The position numbers were made by a program, and so were the translations under genes. From contig CP070802.1 of NCBI GenBank assembly GCA_020343595.1, positions 439,327 through 503,326 of the forward strand: a stretch of DNA of 64,000 nt, written 5' to 3'. The notes under the pieces were generated by a model. That model saw nothing but the letters and a program-made list of their open reading frames with translations. It made no database searches and was not told the DNA's origin. The stretch comes from Caldifarciminota bacterium. Its GTDB lineage: Bacteria; Hydrothermota; Tepidihabitantia; SM23-42. Positions 50,531 through 59,608 of this stretch are shown here, piece by piece. How positions within the stretch are numbered: position 1 is the stretch's first letter; each line of letters starts with the position of its first letter.

Positions 50531-50766
50531 TTTTCGTTTCGGTTATTATCTATATGTTCGTGCTTGTCCTAATCGAAAGTGAACTGGTCAAGATCGAGGT
50601 GCGAAAAGAGGTTATCGAGCGCGATGTTGTTGAATTACAGAATGAAAAAAAGCAGCTTGAATCAAGCCTCATCGATGTGGCGAATCTCGCTCATATCGAA
50701 GCCGCCGCAAGGGAGATGGGGTTCGTTTTTCCTCAAAAAGATGACATACTGGGAGTGATAGAGTGA
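50515..50766 (+). CDS. ftsL: FtsL/DivIC-like division protein
   Basis: 83 residues: one N-terminal membrane helix (about 2-20), then a leucine-rich coiled coil (VRKEVIERDVVELQNEKKQLE) and a short end (AAREMGFVFPQ), the exact layout of FtsL. It overlaps rsmH by 16 bp and ftsI by 4 bp, the standard slot for ftsL. With FtsB and FtsQ it activates FtsWI. Assignment rests on position and topology because FtsL sequences are poorly conserved. Confidence 0.85.
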   Translation: MRILIIFVSVIIYMFVLVLIESELVKIEVRKEVIERDVVELQNEKKQLESSLIDVANLAHIEAAAREMGFVFPQKDDILGVIE

Positions 50767-52388
50767 TTCGCACCAAAATGCTTAACGTGTTCCTCTTCCT
50801 TGTGTCCTTGGTCTTTTTCTCTTACCTCTTTTACATTCAGGTCTTCAGGCATCAATACTACGAGAAGAGAGCAAGACAACAGCACGAGAAAAAATTCATT
50901 TTACTGGGTGCCCGGGGCAATATCTATGATCGGAGCGGTGTTCCGATCGCTACTTCAGAGCCGTGTTTTTCCATCTTTTGCACACCTCGCTATGCTTGTG
51001 ATGCAGCGAAACTTGTACGCGAAGTCTCCAGACTTTCGGGTAAACCGAAAGCCCGGTTGAAGAAATTGGTGGAAGACGGCGATTTCTTCTGGGTCCAGAT
51101 GAAGGTCGATATTGAACAGCGGGACCGTTATTTGGCCATCGACGATCCGTCGCTCGGATACACCCATGATCTGAACCGAAGATACAATATGCCTGAGATA
51201 TTCTCGAGTATTGTCGGCAAGTGCGGTTTGGATAATCACGGTATTGAGGGACTGGAACTGCAATTCGATGAGGTTCTGAGCGGTGAATCGGGATTTGCGA
51301 TCTACCAGAAGGATCCGTCCGGCAGTATCTTTCCCTACCATAATTATCCTGAGCAGGAGCCGCGGCCGGGCGCGGATATATACCTTACGCTAGATCTTCA
51401 GTTACAGGCCATCTTGCACGATAAGTTAAAGGATTGCCTCGAAAGAGAAGATGCCCAGCTGGCCGCAGGTCTGATCATCGATCCAGAGACCGGGAACATT
51501 CTGGCTATGGTAAACGCGGGTAAGAACGGCGATCGTAGAAATCATATAATATGCGATGAATTCGAGCCTGGTTCTACGTTCAAACTCATGTGTTTGACTT
51601 TCGCATTAATGAACGGCGCACATGAAGATGACAGGATCGACACCGAGACCGGGAAGATCAAGATAAGAGGGCATACAATAAATGACTATCGTGATTACGG
51701 GATCGTCACGCTCAGGCAGGCAGTCGCCCATTCAAGCAATGTGGCAATGGTTAAGCTGTCGAGGAAATTCGATCGTGAAAGATTCCTGCTACTGGTGAGG
51801 GATTTCGGTTTCGGGGAGTTGACCGGCATTGAGTTTCCGGGCGAAGTACGGGGCCGATTGCCCGATGGCACTGGGTTGAATGATATTGAATTTGCCACGC
51901 TGGTCTTCGGCCAGGGGCTTACCGTCAACATGCTACAGCTTGCCATGGCATACCAATCCATTGCCAATGACGGTATATTGAACAAACCCAATATCGTACG
52001 GGCCGTGAGAAAAGGGGATAAGACGGCATATGAAGTCGATCCACTCCGCATACGCCGTGTGGTCGATGTGTCGACTGCGCAGGAAGTTACCGACATACTA
52101 TGTTCAGTCGTCGAGGAAGGAAGCGGTGCGGCAGCGGCATTCAACGATATGAAGATCGCTGGAAAAACAGGAACCGCGCAGAAGGTCGTTAATGGGGCCT
52201 ACTCAAACAGTTCAGTGATCGCAACATTTGTTGGTTTCTTCCCGGCACCGGATCCCGATTATTTGATTATGCTGATGATCGACGAGCCCAAGAGCGGATA
52301 TTGGGCGAGCACGATAGTGGCACCAGTGTTCAAGGAAATTGCCCAGAGTCTCTATCAGATGAACTCACATCACTATGCGGCTAAGTGA
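50763..52388 (+). CDS. ftsI: Division transpeptidase FtsI (class B penicillin-binding protein)
   Basis: 541 residues. One N-terminal membrane helix is followed by the pedestal region opening with GARGNIYDRSG, then the transpeptidase domain with STFK (about 270), SSN (about 323) and KTGTAQ (about 466). No PASTA repeats follow. It cross-links septal peptidoglycan with FtsW, which is encoded downstream. It overlaps ftsL and murE. Confidence 0.95.
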   Translation: MIRTKMLNVFLFLVSLVFFSYLFYIQVFRHQYYEKRARQQHEKKFILLGARGNIYDRSGVPIATSEPCFSIFCTPRYACDAAKLVREVSRLSGKPKARLKKLVEDGDFFWVQMKVDIEQRDRYLAIDDPSLGYTHDLNRRYNMPEIFSSIVGKCGLDNHGIEGLELQFDEVLSGESGFAIYQKDPSGSIFPYHNYPEQEPRPGADIYLTLDLQLQAILHDKLKDCLEREDAQLAAGLIIDPETGNILAMVNAGKNGDRRNHIICDEFEPGSTFKLMCLTFALMNGAHEDDRIDTETGKIKIRGHTINDYRDYGIVTLRQAVAHSSNVAMVKLSRKFDRERFLLLVRDFGFGELTGIEFPGEVRGRLPDGTGLNDIEFATLVFGQGLTVNMLQLAMAYQSIANDGILNKPNIVRAVRKGDKTAYEVDPLRIRRVVDVSTAQEVTDILCSVVEEGSGAAAAFNDMKIAGKTGTAQKVVNGAYSNSSVIATFVGFFPAPDPDYLIMLMIDEPKSGYWASTIVAPVFKEIAQSLYQMNSHHYAAK

Positions 52389-53799
52389 ATTGATAGCGGA
52401 TTTGCCTTCGCAGGTTTATAAAATGAAAGATATAGAAATTGATTCTATTGACTACGATTCAAGGAAGGTTGGGCCAGGAAGTTTGTATATTGCGGTGAAG
52501 GGTGCCCTTCATGATGGTCATGATTTCGTAAGCGATGTTGAAAAGGCAGGGGCAGTTGCAGTTGTCACCGAGCGGAGGGTCGATACTGATCTTCCGCAGA
52601 TCGTTCTTACCAACACAAGGGAAGCAGCAGGCAAATTGGCCCTACGCTTCTATGGTAATTTTGCGGAGATGGCAAAAGTTGGTGTCACTGGCACCAACGG
52701 GAAAACAACCACGACTTTCTTGATTCACTCCATTCTGAGCCAGGCGGGGAAGAACCCTGGACTGATCGGTACGATCTACTATCTCGGGATTTCGAAGAGC
52801 CAGGCGATCCGAACGACGCCAGAGATCATTGATATCCTGAAGCTGCTCAAGAAATTCAGGGATCAGGGGATATGTTCCCTGGTGATGGAGGTTTCTTCAC
52901 ATGCACTCAAACTCGGGCGTGTTGATGGTATCGATTTCGATGCCGCAGTTTTTACCAACCTGTCTCAAGATCATCTTGATTTTCATCTGACAATGGAGGA
53001 TTACCTGCAGTCCAAACTGCGGATATTCTCGCTGCTCAAGCCGAGCGGTTGGGCCATCTATAATAATGACGAGGATATTCGTGATGCCGTAGCATCGATG
53101 ACCCTACCGTGGTCACTTTCGTTTGGTCAGACCGAGGGGAGTGATATTAGGGGTAGATTGGTCGAGCAGTCGATCGATGGATTGAGGATCGAGATATCAT
53201 ATGGGAAAAGAATCCTTGAAGTCAAATCTCCGCTGATCGGCAGATTCAATTTTCATAACATTCTCGCGGCTTTTGCCGCAGGCGTGGCACTGGATGTACC
53301 TGTTGATCGCATAGCTGAAGGTATTGAAAAGTTACGGTTTGTCCCAGGTCGTATGGAGCGTATCGCTGACAATGTCTTCGTGGACTATGCGCATACGCCT
53401 GCCGCGATCGAGAGCATCTTGAGATCTGCGCGAGAATATGTTAGGGGTAGATTGATCGTAATCTTCGGCTGTGGTGGTGACCGCGATCGGGACAAACGGG
53501 CGAAGATGGGTGCTCTTGCAACTGAACTCTCAGATCTGGCGGTCATCACTACTGACAATCCACGCCACGAAAAACCATCTGATATCATCAGAGACATTCT
53601 ACAGGGTGTGACCGGCAAGAACTACAAGATGATCGAAGATAGAGCAGAAGCCATCGAATATGCGATAAAATCAAAGAAGGATGATGATATGGTTATCGTT
53701 GCCGGAAAGGGTCACGAGGAGTACCAAGTATTCGATGACAAGAGGATCGATTTTAGCGATACCGAGGTCATAAAGAAATGTTTCGAGAACATACTTTAG
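52375..53799 (+). CDS. murE: UDP-MurNAc-tripeptide ligase MurE (meso-diaminopimelate type)
   Basis: 474 residues. P-loop GTNGKTTTT is at about 105-113; RTTPEI and the VSSHAL segment are typical. DNPRHEKP near residue 400 carries the DNPR that selects meso-diaminopimelate, not lysine, so the peptidoglycan is of the usual Gram-negative type. It adds the third residue of the stem peptide in the cytoplasm. It overlaps ftsI by 14 bp and murF by 22 bp. Confidence 0.96.
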   Translation: MRLSELIADLPSQVYKMKDIEIDSIDYDSRKVGPGSLYIAVKGALHDGHDFVSDVEKAGAVAVVTERRVDTDLPQIVLTNTREAAGKLALRFYGNFAEMAKVGVTGTNGKTTTTFLIHSILSQAGKNPGLIGTIYYLGISKSQAIRTTPEIIDILKLLKKFRDQGICSLVMEVSSHALKLGRVDGIDFDAAVFTNLSQDHLDFHLTMEDYLQSKLRIFSLLKPSGWAIYNNDEDIRDAVASMTLPWSLSFGQTEGSDIRGRLVEQSIDGLRIEISYGKRILEVKSPLIGRFNFHNILAAFAAGVALDVPVDRIAEGIEKLRFVPGRMERIADNVFVDYAHTPAAIESILRSAREYVRGRLIVIFGCGGDRDRDKRAKMGALATELSDLAVITTDNPRHEKPSDIIRDILQGVTGKNYKMIEDRAEAIEYAIKSKKDDDMVIVAGKGHEEYQVFDDKRIDFSDTEVIKKCFENIL

Positions 53800-55058
53800 T
53801 GCAAATGGCGAGGGTTATGAATGGCAGGCAGTTTTCGGTGCAGACCGAGCTGGCGCGTGGGGTGACGATTGATTCACGTGAAACGAAGCCCGGTCAAGTC
53901 TTCTTCGCGCTCAAAGGACAGAATACAGATGGGCACAATTTCGTCCTTGATGCACTGGCACGCGGTGCGGTCGCTGCTGTTGTTGAACGCAGGCAAATGA
54001 AGGCAGGCGAGATACTGGTATCTGATACGCTCTACGCGCTGGGTGAATTTGCGCGGTACTACCGTAGGCAGTTTAGAGCCAAAGCCATTGGTATCACCGG
54101 AACCAACGGCAAAACGACCGTTAAGAACCTCGTCAGCTCAATACTCGGCTCAAGGTCGAATGTTCTATGCACAAAGAGAAACTACAACTCACTGATCGGA
54201 ATGCCGCTCACCATCTTCGATCTTGATGGTGAGGAGGACTACATGGTGCTTGAGATGGGAACGAATGCGCCAGGAGAAATTAGAAGATTATGCGACATTG
54301 CCAGACCTGACGTTGGGATCATAACGAATATCGGGGCGGGTCACCTGGAGGGGCTGAAGTCACTCGATGGCGTGAGAAGGGAGAAGTCAGCATTGGTCGA
54401 GGCGCTTCCACGTGAGGGGTTGGCAGTCGTGGGGGAGGGTGTTGGTGAGATTCCTGGAAGAACTCTGAATCGGTTTTCAATGGATATGTTGGAGAATGTG
54501 AAGCTGACCGAATATGGTTCTTACTTCTCTTACAAAGGAAGAGATTATGTGACCAATCTGCTCGGTGCCGGTAACGTTTACAACTGCCTTGCGGCCATTT
54601 GTCTGACGACGCTGCTTGGTGTTGACTATGCGGCACAAAAGATAGCGCTGGAAAACGTGAGTCCAGAGCCCGGGCGCTTGGAACCGTTGAAGATCGGTGA
54701 TTTGCTGATACTGAATGATACATACAATGCAAATCCAGCGTCGATGAAGACGGCGATCGACTTCCTGGGAAATCTTGACCGTCCGGCGGTCGCCGTTCTC
54801 GGCGATATGCTTGAGCTGGGGAAGAAGAGTCGCCAATTACACGAAGAGATCGGATCGTATGTCAGAGGATCCGTGGGTCATTTACTGACCTACGGACGGC
54901 AGTCAGAATACTATGGAGGCAGACACTTTACAGAAGGTAATGAAATGCTGAGATATCTATGCAACAATTTGACGGGCAATGAGGTGATATTGTTCAAGGC
55001 ATCCCGTGCCCTTCGTTATGAGCGGTTCGTCCACGGGCTCGTGAGATTATTGAGATGA
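53778..55058 (+). CDS. murF: UDP-MurNAc-tripeptide:D-Ala-D-Ala ligase MurF
   Basis: 426 residues: N-terminal substrate domain (TIDSRETKPGQVFFALKG), P-loop GTNGKTTVKN (about 110), KRNYNSLIGMPLT and the later NDTYNANPASMKTAI. It adds D-Ala-D-Ala to complete the pentapeptide. The ATG lies inside murE. A 50-bp gap precedes mraY. Confidence 0.96.
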   Translation: MFREHTLVQMARVMNGRQFSVQTELARGVTIDSRETKPGQVFFALKGQNTDGHNFVLDALARGAVAAVVERRQMKAGEILVSDTLYALGEFARYYRRQFRAKAIGITGTNGKTTVKNLVSSILGSRSNVLCTKRNYNSLIGMPLTIFDLDGEEDYMVLEMGTNAPGEIRRLCDIARPDVGIITNIGAGHLEGLKSLDGVRREKSALVEALPREGLAVVGEGVGEIPGRTLNRFSMDMLENVKLTEYGSYFSYKGRDYVTNLLGAGNVYNCLAAICLTTLLGVDYAAQKIALENVSPEPGRLEPLKIGDLLILNDTYNANPASMKTAIDFLGNLDRPAVAVLGDMLELGKKSRQLHEEIGSYVRGSVGHLLTYGRQSEYYGGRHFTEGNEMLRYLCNNLTGNEVILFKASRALRYERFVHGLVRLLR

Positions 55059-55108
55059 AGAATTCGATCATCAAAGCATTTGTGTTCGTCAATAATAGGT
55101 GAGAAAAC

Positions 55109-56194
55109 ATGCTTTTATGGTTGCTATACCCACTGCGTGATCTTTTCGGACCGTTGAGGCTCTTTGGCTACATAACATTTCGCAGCGCATATGCGGCAGT
55201 TTTCGCGATACTGATCGTGTTGATCTTTGGCCGTAAGTTCATCGCGTTGATGAAAAATCAGTCTGCTACACAGAGGGTAAGATTAGAGGTACCTGACAGT
55301 CATCGGTTAAAAGAGGGGACGCCTTCAATGGGCGGGCTTTTGATACTTGTATCGATTCTCATTTCATCCTTTCTCTTCTGTGATTTAACAAATCCGAATG
55401 TACTGATCCTCTTCAGCGCAACGGCATATTTTGGTCTCCTTGGATTGTGGGATGATTATGTGAAGATCTACAAAAAGCGTCCACGCGGGCTTTCGATCAA
55501 GACAAAACTGGCCGTCCAGGTCGTCTATGGGATAGGACTGGGTCTGTTTCTGTACTTCTTCGGCCCGGAGGGTTACATGGACAAAACCAATCTCCTCTTC
55601 GTAAAGAACTATGTTATTAGCTTCGGGTTGTTCTATCCCGCATTCGTTGCGCTGGTTATTGTCGGGTCGTCAAATGGTGTCAACCTGACGGATGGTCTCG
55701 ACGGTCTGGCAATCGGGCTGATCGGTATTGCGGCCCTGGCGTATGCGGCCCTGGCGTATGCGGCGGGCCACGCGGTTATATCCGACTACCTCAATATCAT
55801 ATTCTTGAAGCAGGGCGGTGAGATCACGGTGTATTGCGCCACGATACTTGGTGCAAGCCTCGGGTTCTTATGGTTCAATACCTATCCTGCCCAGGTCTTT
55901 ATGGGTGACACCGGTGCTTTGAGTCTCGGTGCGATAATCGGAACTGCCGCAATTTTGATAAAGCAAGAGATCCTGCTGGTGATGGTGGGCGGTGTTTTTG
56001 TGATCGAGGTTTTGACCGTGCTTGTTCAAATAATATATTTCCGGCGTACTGGTGGAAAGCGTCTTTTCAAGATGGCACCGCTCCATCACCACTTCGAGTT
56101 GAAAGGGATGCTTGAACCTAAGATCGTAATACGCTTCTGGATAATCGGGATTATCTTTTTGATGTTTGCGCTTTCAACGTTGAAAATCAGGTGA
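55109..56194 (+). CDS. mraY: Phospho-MurNAc-pentapeptide transferase MraY
   Basis: 361 residues, ten membrane helices. Active-site landmarks: GTPSMGGLLIL, LGLWDDYVKI (Asp pair), NGVNLTDGLDGLA, TYPAQVFMGDTGALSLG, and the HHHFE-type segment APLHHHFELKG. It makes lipid I at the inner face of the membrane. It contains a 15-bp tandem duplication at 55730-55759 in a membrane helix. Confidence 0.97.
   Translation: MLLWLLYPLRDLFGPLRLFGYITFRSAYAAVFAILIVLIFGRKFIALMKNQSATQRVRLEVPDSHRLKEGTPSMGGLLILVSILISSFLFCDLTNPNVLILFSATAYFGLLGLWDDYVKIYKKRPRGLSIKTKLAVQVVYGIGLGLFLYFFGPEGYMDKTNLLFVKNYVISFGLFYPAFVALVIVGSSNGVNLTDGLDGLAIGLIGIAALAYAALAYAAGHAVISDYLNIIFLKQGGEITVYCATILGASLGFLWFNTYPAQVFMGDTGALSLGAIIGTAAILIKQEILLVMVGGVFVIEVLTVLVQIIYFRRTGGKRLFKMAPLHHHFELKGMLEPKIVIRFWIIGIIFLMFALSTLKIR
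55730..55759 (+). repeat. 15-bp in-frame tandem duplication within mraY
   Basis: GCGGCCCTGGCGTAT occurs twice in tandem, followed by GCGG of a third copy. It encodes AALAYAALAY in a membrane helix, adding five residues without shifting the frame. Confidence 0.85.
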
Positions 56195-56197
56195 TCG

Positions 56198-57499
56198 ATG
56201 AAAGTGCTCTTATTGGGTTTGGGCCGGGCAAATCTTGGGGTTGCTGAGTATCTGGTGAACAAGGGCGAAGATGTCTTCGTTTATGATGAGAATATGTCGA
56301 GCCTTGCTGCCCAGGCACAGAAGATGATAGCAAACGGGAGGGTAAAGAAATATTCCGCACAGGACTATGATCTTGCCATCACTTCGCCTGGGTTCCGGCC
56401 TGGCAAAGCAATATTCACGATGTTGAATAATCAGGCTACGCCCGTCATTGACGAGATAGAGTATGTCTATACGCAGTTGCATGACCCCAAGGTCATCGCA
56501 GTGACCGGGACAAACGGCAAGAGCACGACCGCCGCATTGATAAGCAGCGTTATGACCGCTGCTGGGATCAGTCACTTCCTTGGCGGAAATCTTGCCCCGG
56601 GTAAGCCGTTTTCAAGAGTCCTTCTCCAGGATGCGTACGATTACTACGTACTCGAGGTATCTTCTTTTCAGCTCATGCGCATTGACAAATTCCGTGCTTG
56701 TATTGCCGTGCTCACCAACATAGGCGTGGACCATTTGAACTGGCACAGGGACTTCGCAGAATACAGGAATGCGAAGCTGCGAATATTCGCCAATCAAGAC
56801 CGCAGTGATTTTGCGGTTCTGAACTTTGATGATGAATGGATACGAAAACTTGCCGATACAATGGAAGCGCGTGCCGTCTTCTTTGGACATCAGAATGCCG
56901 AAGGTGTGTCTCTCAACGGTCAGTTCCGCTATGATGGCGCTGCATTATTCAAAAATGCCGGTCTTCCTTTATCAGGAGCGCATAATCTGATGAATATGGC
57001 GGCAGCGATTGCGGTTGCTAAAATACTGCAGATCGACAACGCAGATATTGAAAGAGGAATCAGAGAATTCAAGGGCCTGCCTCATCGCATGGAGGACCTG
57101 GGCGTGCACAAAGGCATTAGATATATAAACAATTCAATGTGCACGAACGCGACCGCGGCGACTGCTTCATTTCTTGCTACCACGGGGCCGAGAATCGTCA
57201 TCTTCGGAGGCAGGCACAAGGGCGACGAAGGCCAGGACTATCTCGATGTGTTGGTCAGGAGCGCAAAGGCATGCGTGATATTGGGCGAGAATGCGAATTT
57301 CATAGCCGACTATTTCACCGAACAGGGCTATTCACAATTTGCCGTTGCCGAGAACATGAAGGAAGCAGTTGCCAGAGCCCGGGCTTTTGCGTCGCCTGGT
57401 GACACGGTAATTCTGAATCCCGGATTTTCATCATTCGATTATTTTGGCAATTTCGAGGAACGTGGGGAGGCATTCAGGGATGCTGCACGGCAAGACTGA
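56198..57499 (+). CDS. murD: UDP-MurNAc-L-Ala:D-Glu ligase MurD
   Basis: 433 residues: N-terminal Rossmann start VLLLGLGRANLGVAEYL, P-loop GTNGKSTTAALI (about 107), LEVSSFQL, GVDHLNWH. The conserved loop usually NDSKATN (near residue 310) reads NNSMCTNAT here, losing the Asp and Lys that contact substrates in the Escherichia coli enzyme. All other motifs are intact, and the genomic position between mraY and ftsW is standard. It adds D-glutamate. Confidence 0.94.
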   Translation: MKVLLLGLGRANLGVAEYLVNKGEDVFVYDENMSSLAAQAQKMIANGRVKKYSAQDYDLAITSPGFRPGKAIFTMLNNQATPVIDEIEYVYTQLHDPKVIAVTGTNGKSTTAALISSVMTAAGISHFLGGNLAPGKPFSRVLLQDAYDYYVLEVSSFQLMRIDKFRACIAVLTNIGVDHLNWHRDFAEYRNAKLRIFANQDRSDFAVLNFDDEWIRKLADTMEARAVFFGHQNAEGVSLNGQFRYDGAALFKNAGLPLSGAHNLMNMAAAIAVAKILQIDNADIERGIREFKGLPHRMEDLGVHKGIRYINNSMCTNATAATASFLATTGPRIVIFGGRHKGDEGQDYLDVLVRSAKACVILGENANFIADYFTEQGYSQFAVAENMKEAVARARAFASPGDTVILNPGFSSFDYFGNFEERGEAFRDAARQD

Positions 57500-58547
57500 T
57501 CGAATTCTGCTATTGCTCGTTATATGCCTCGTTGTACTTGGGATCATCTTCGTGTTCTCATCTTCGTACTATCGGGCATTACGGCAAGGGGAGAATTCTA
57601 CGTACTATCTGATGGCACACCTCAGGAGAGTTCTGGTTGCCGTTGGTTTCTTTCTGCTCGGTCTCCTCATCCCTTACGAGACAATTAGGAGAATGCTCTT
57701 ACCCTTGCTCGTTCTCATACTATTGAGCTTATTGATGACCGTTTTTGCGGGACGGTTCCAATTCGGAGCAAAGAGGTCATTACTGATCGCTTCAGTGGGC
57801 CTCCAGGTCTCGGAATTCGTCAGGATCTGGTTGGTCTTCTTTCTGGCGAATTTCTTCTCTGCCCATCCAATGACAGCGAGTACTCATCGGGGTCTGGCAA
57901 CAATCCTTGGCATCTCCTTCGTGATAATAATACTGGTTGCGATACAACCTTCGATTTCAATGGCTTTTATCTGTCTGGCAACTCTGGTGGCTATGTTGAT
58001 CTATGGTTGTGCGAAATTGAAATTTCTGCTTGTAACAAGCACGGTCAGCGCCGCCATTCTTGGGATCTTCATAAGAATATTCCCGCACGCTCAACATCGC
58101 ATTGCGACCTTCGTATCCGAACCTACGTACCAGGTCAGGCAGTCCCTTATCGCGATCGGATCCGGTGGTCTCTTTGGCAAAGGCCCTGGCGCAGGTCTGC
58201 AGAAGTTTCTGTTCCTGCCCGGTATCCACAATGATTTCATTTTTGCCCATATCGCCGAAGAACTGGGTTTCATAGGATGTATCGTTGTTTTTGTCTTCTA
58301 CTGGCAGATCTACCTGCGTGGCCTGTCCATAGCCGGTAATGCGGATGACGAATTCGCGAGACTGATGGTTCTCGGTCTGAACGCTTCTTTGTTCATAATA
58401 TTCCTCGTTCACGTTGGTGTCAGCGTGGGACTCCTACCGCCAACCGGTATTCCCCTCCCTTTCATCTCGTTTGGCGGCTGGTCACTCGCGGCAAATCTTT
58501 TCGCAGTGGGCATCATTCTCCAGGCTTCTCGCAGGAGGAATCTATGA
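57480..58547 (+). CDS. ftsW: Septal peptidoglycan polymerase FtsW
   Basis: 355 residues from ATG 57480, 20 bp inside murD; a TTG at 57444 would add 12 residues. About ten membrane helices of the SEDS family, with FVFSSSYYRALRQG, VGLQVSEFVRIWLVFFLA and the late LPPTGIPLPFISFGGWSL. It polymerises lipid II at the septum with FtsI. The stop overlaps the murG start. Confidence 0.95.
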   Translation: MLHGKTDRILLLLVICLVVLGIIFVFSSSYYRALRQGENSTYYLMAHLRRVLVAVGFFLLGLLIPYETIRRMLLPLLVLILLSLLMTVFAGRFQFGAKRSLLIASVGLQVSEFVRIWLVFFLANFFSAHPMTASTHRGLATILGISFVIIILVAIQPSISMAFICLATLVAMLIYGCAKLKFLLVTSTVSAAILGIFIRIFPHAQHRIATFVSEPTYQVRQSLIAIGSGGLFGKGPGAGLQKFLFLPGIHNDFIFAHIAEELGFIGCIVVFVFYWQIYLRGLSIAGNADDEFARLMVLGLNASLFIIFLVHVGVSVGLLPPTGIPLPFISFGGWSLAANLFAVGIILQASRRRNL

Positions 58548-59608
58548 TTTCCTCAAGGAATGCAGACGGCAGACCCAGGATCATTGTCAGTGGCATTGGT
58601 ACCGGTGGTCATTACTTTCCCGCAATTGTTACCGCACTCGAATTGCTGCGACGCAAGTGCGACGTGTATTTCCTGGTTCGTAAGGGATTTCAGGAAGAGA
58701 AAATCGCTCACCGGTACGGCTTGAAGACGTTTGTGATTGACTCACGACCATTCTTTGGCAAATCAATATTCGCCAAGATGATTTTCGCCTTTGTTCTGAT
58801 CCATGCTGTTTTCAAACTGCATGCGTTGACACATGACGGCGTCGGTCTGGCATTTGGAGGTTTTGGCGCAGTGCCCTTGAACATTTCCTGCCTATTGAAC
58901 CGGCGTCCATTCTATGTATTCGAGCCGAATCGAATACCGGGACGTGCAACAAGATTCTTCGCACGCTCAGCTCGGAGGGTGTTTTTGGGTATGCCACCGA
59001 CCACGCCAGTACGCGGCAGAGTGTCAGTGACCGGCATTCCAATCCGTCAGGAATTCAAAATGAATCGATGGGTCGAGAGAAGGCTGAGACGGGCTGCCAG
59101 GATTAACGTTCTTGTCTACGGCGGTAGTCAGGGAGCGCGCTTTCTAAACGACATGGCTCTCGCCTTGCAGAATATCATCCCTGCTCGCTGGAATCTTACA
59201 ATAATCTCGGGGATCCGTGACTATGCAAGGGTGATCAGCAGCAAGAAAAGTCGGACACATGTGATACCCTTTAGCGAGACGCCGTGGCATGAGATTCGCA
59301 GAGCCGATATTCTTGTTTCAAGGGCTGGCGCTCTGGCCGGATATGAAATCATGGCATTGGAGAAAAAAGTGGTTTTCGTTCCATTCCCTTATGCCGTCGA
59401 TGACCATCAGTACTACAACGCGCTGTATTTCACGGAGATCGGTAATGCTCTCCTCCGTTCCGAGCAAGGGCTTACGCCCAACCGCCTGGGCAAGTGTCTG
59501 CGCGAGCTTGTGAGTCACAGCCGCAAGAAGAAAACGGCGCTCATGTTGGACGCAGAGAAGAGGATTGCGGATTTGATGCTCAAGGATATTGAAAATGAAG
59601 ATGCTTAG
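58544..59608 (+). CDS. murG: UDP-GlcNAc transferase MurG
   Basis: 354 residues, GT-B fold. GIGTGGHYFPAI (about 17-28) is the N-terminal glycine loop, GFGAVPLN and EPNRIPGRATRFF follow, and VYGGSQGARFLND and the donor site SRAGALAGYEIMALEK complete the second domain. It adds GlcNAc to lipid I to form lipid II. It overlaps ftsW by 4 bp and murC by 14 bp. Confidence 0.96.
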   Translation: MISSRNADGRPRIIVSGIGTGGHYFPAIVTALELLRRKCDVYFLVRKGFQEEKIAHRYGLKTFVIDSRPFFGKSIFAKMIFAFVLIHAVFKLHALTHDGVGLAFGGFGAVPLNISCLLNRRPFYVFEPNRIPGRATRFFARSARRVFLGMPPTTPVRGRVSVTGIPIRQEFKMNRWVERRLRRAARINVLVYGGSQGARFLNDMALALQNIIPARWNLTIISGIRDYARVISSKKSRTHVIPFSETPWHEIRRADILVSRAGALAGYEIMALEKKVVFVPFPYAVDDHQYYNALYFTEIGNALLRSEQGLTPNRLGKCLRELVSHSRKKKTALMLDAEKRIADLMLKDIENEDA

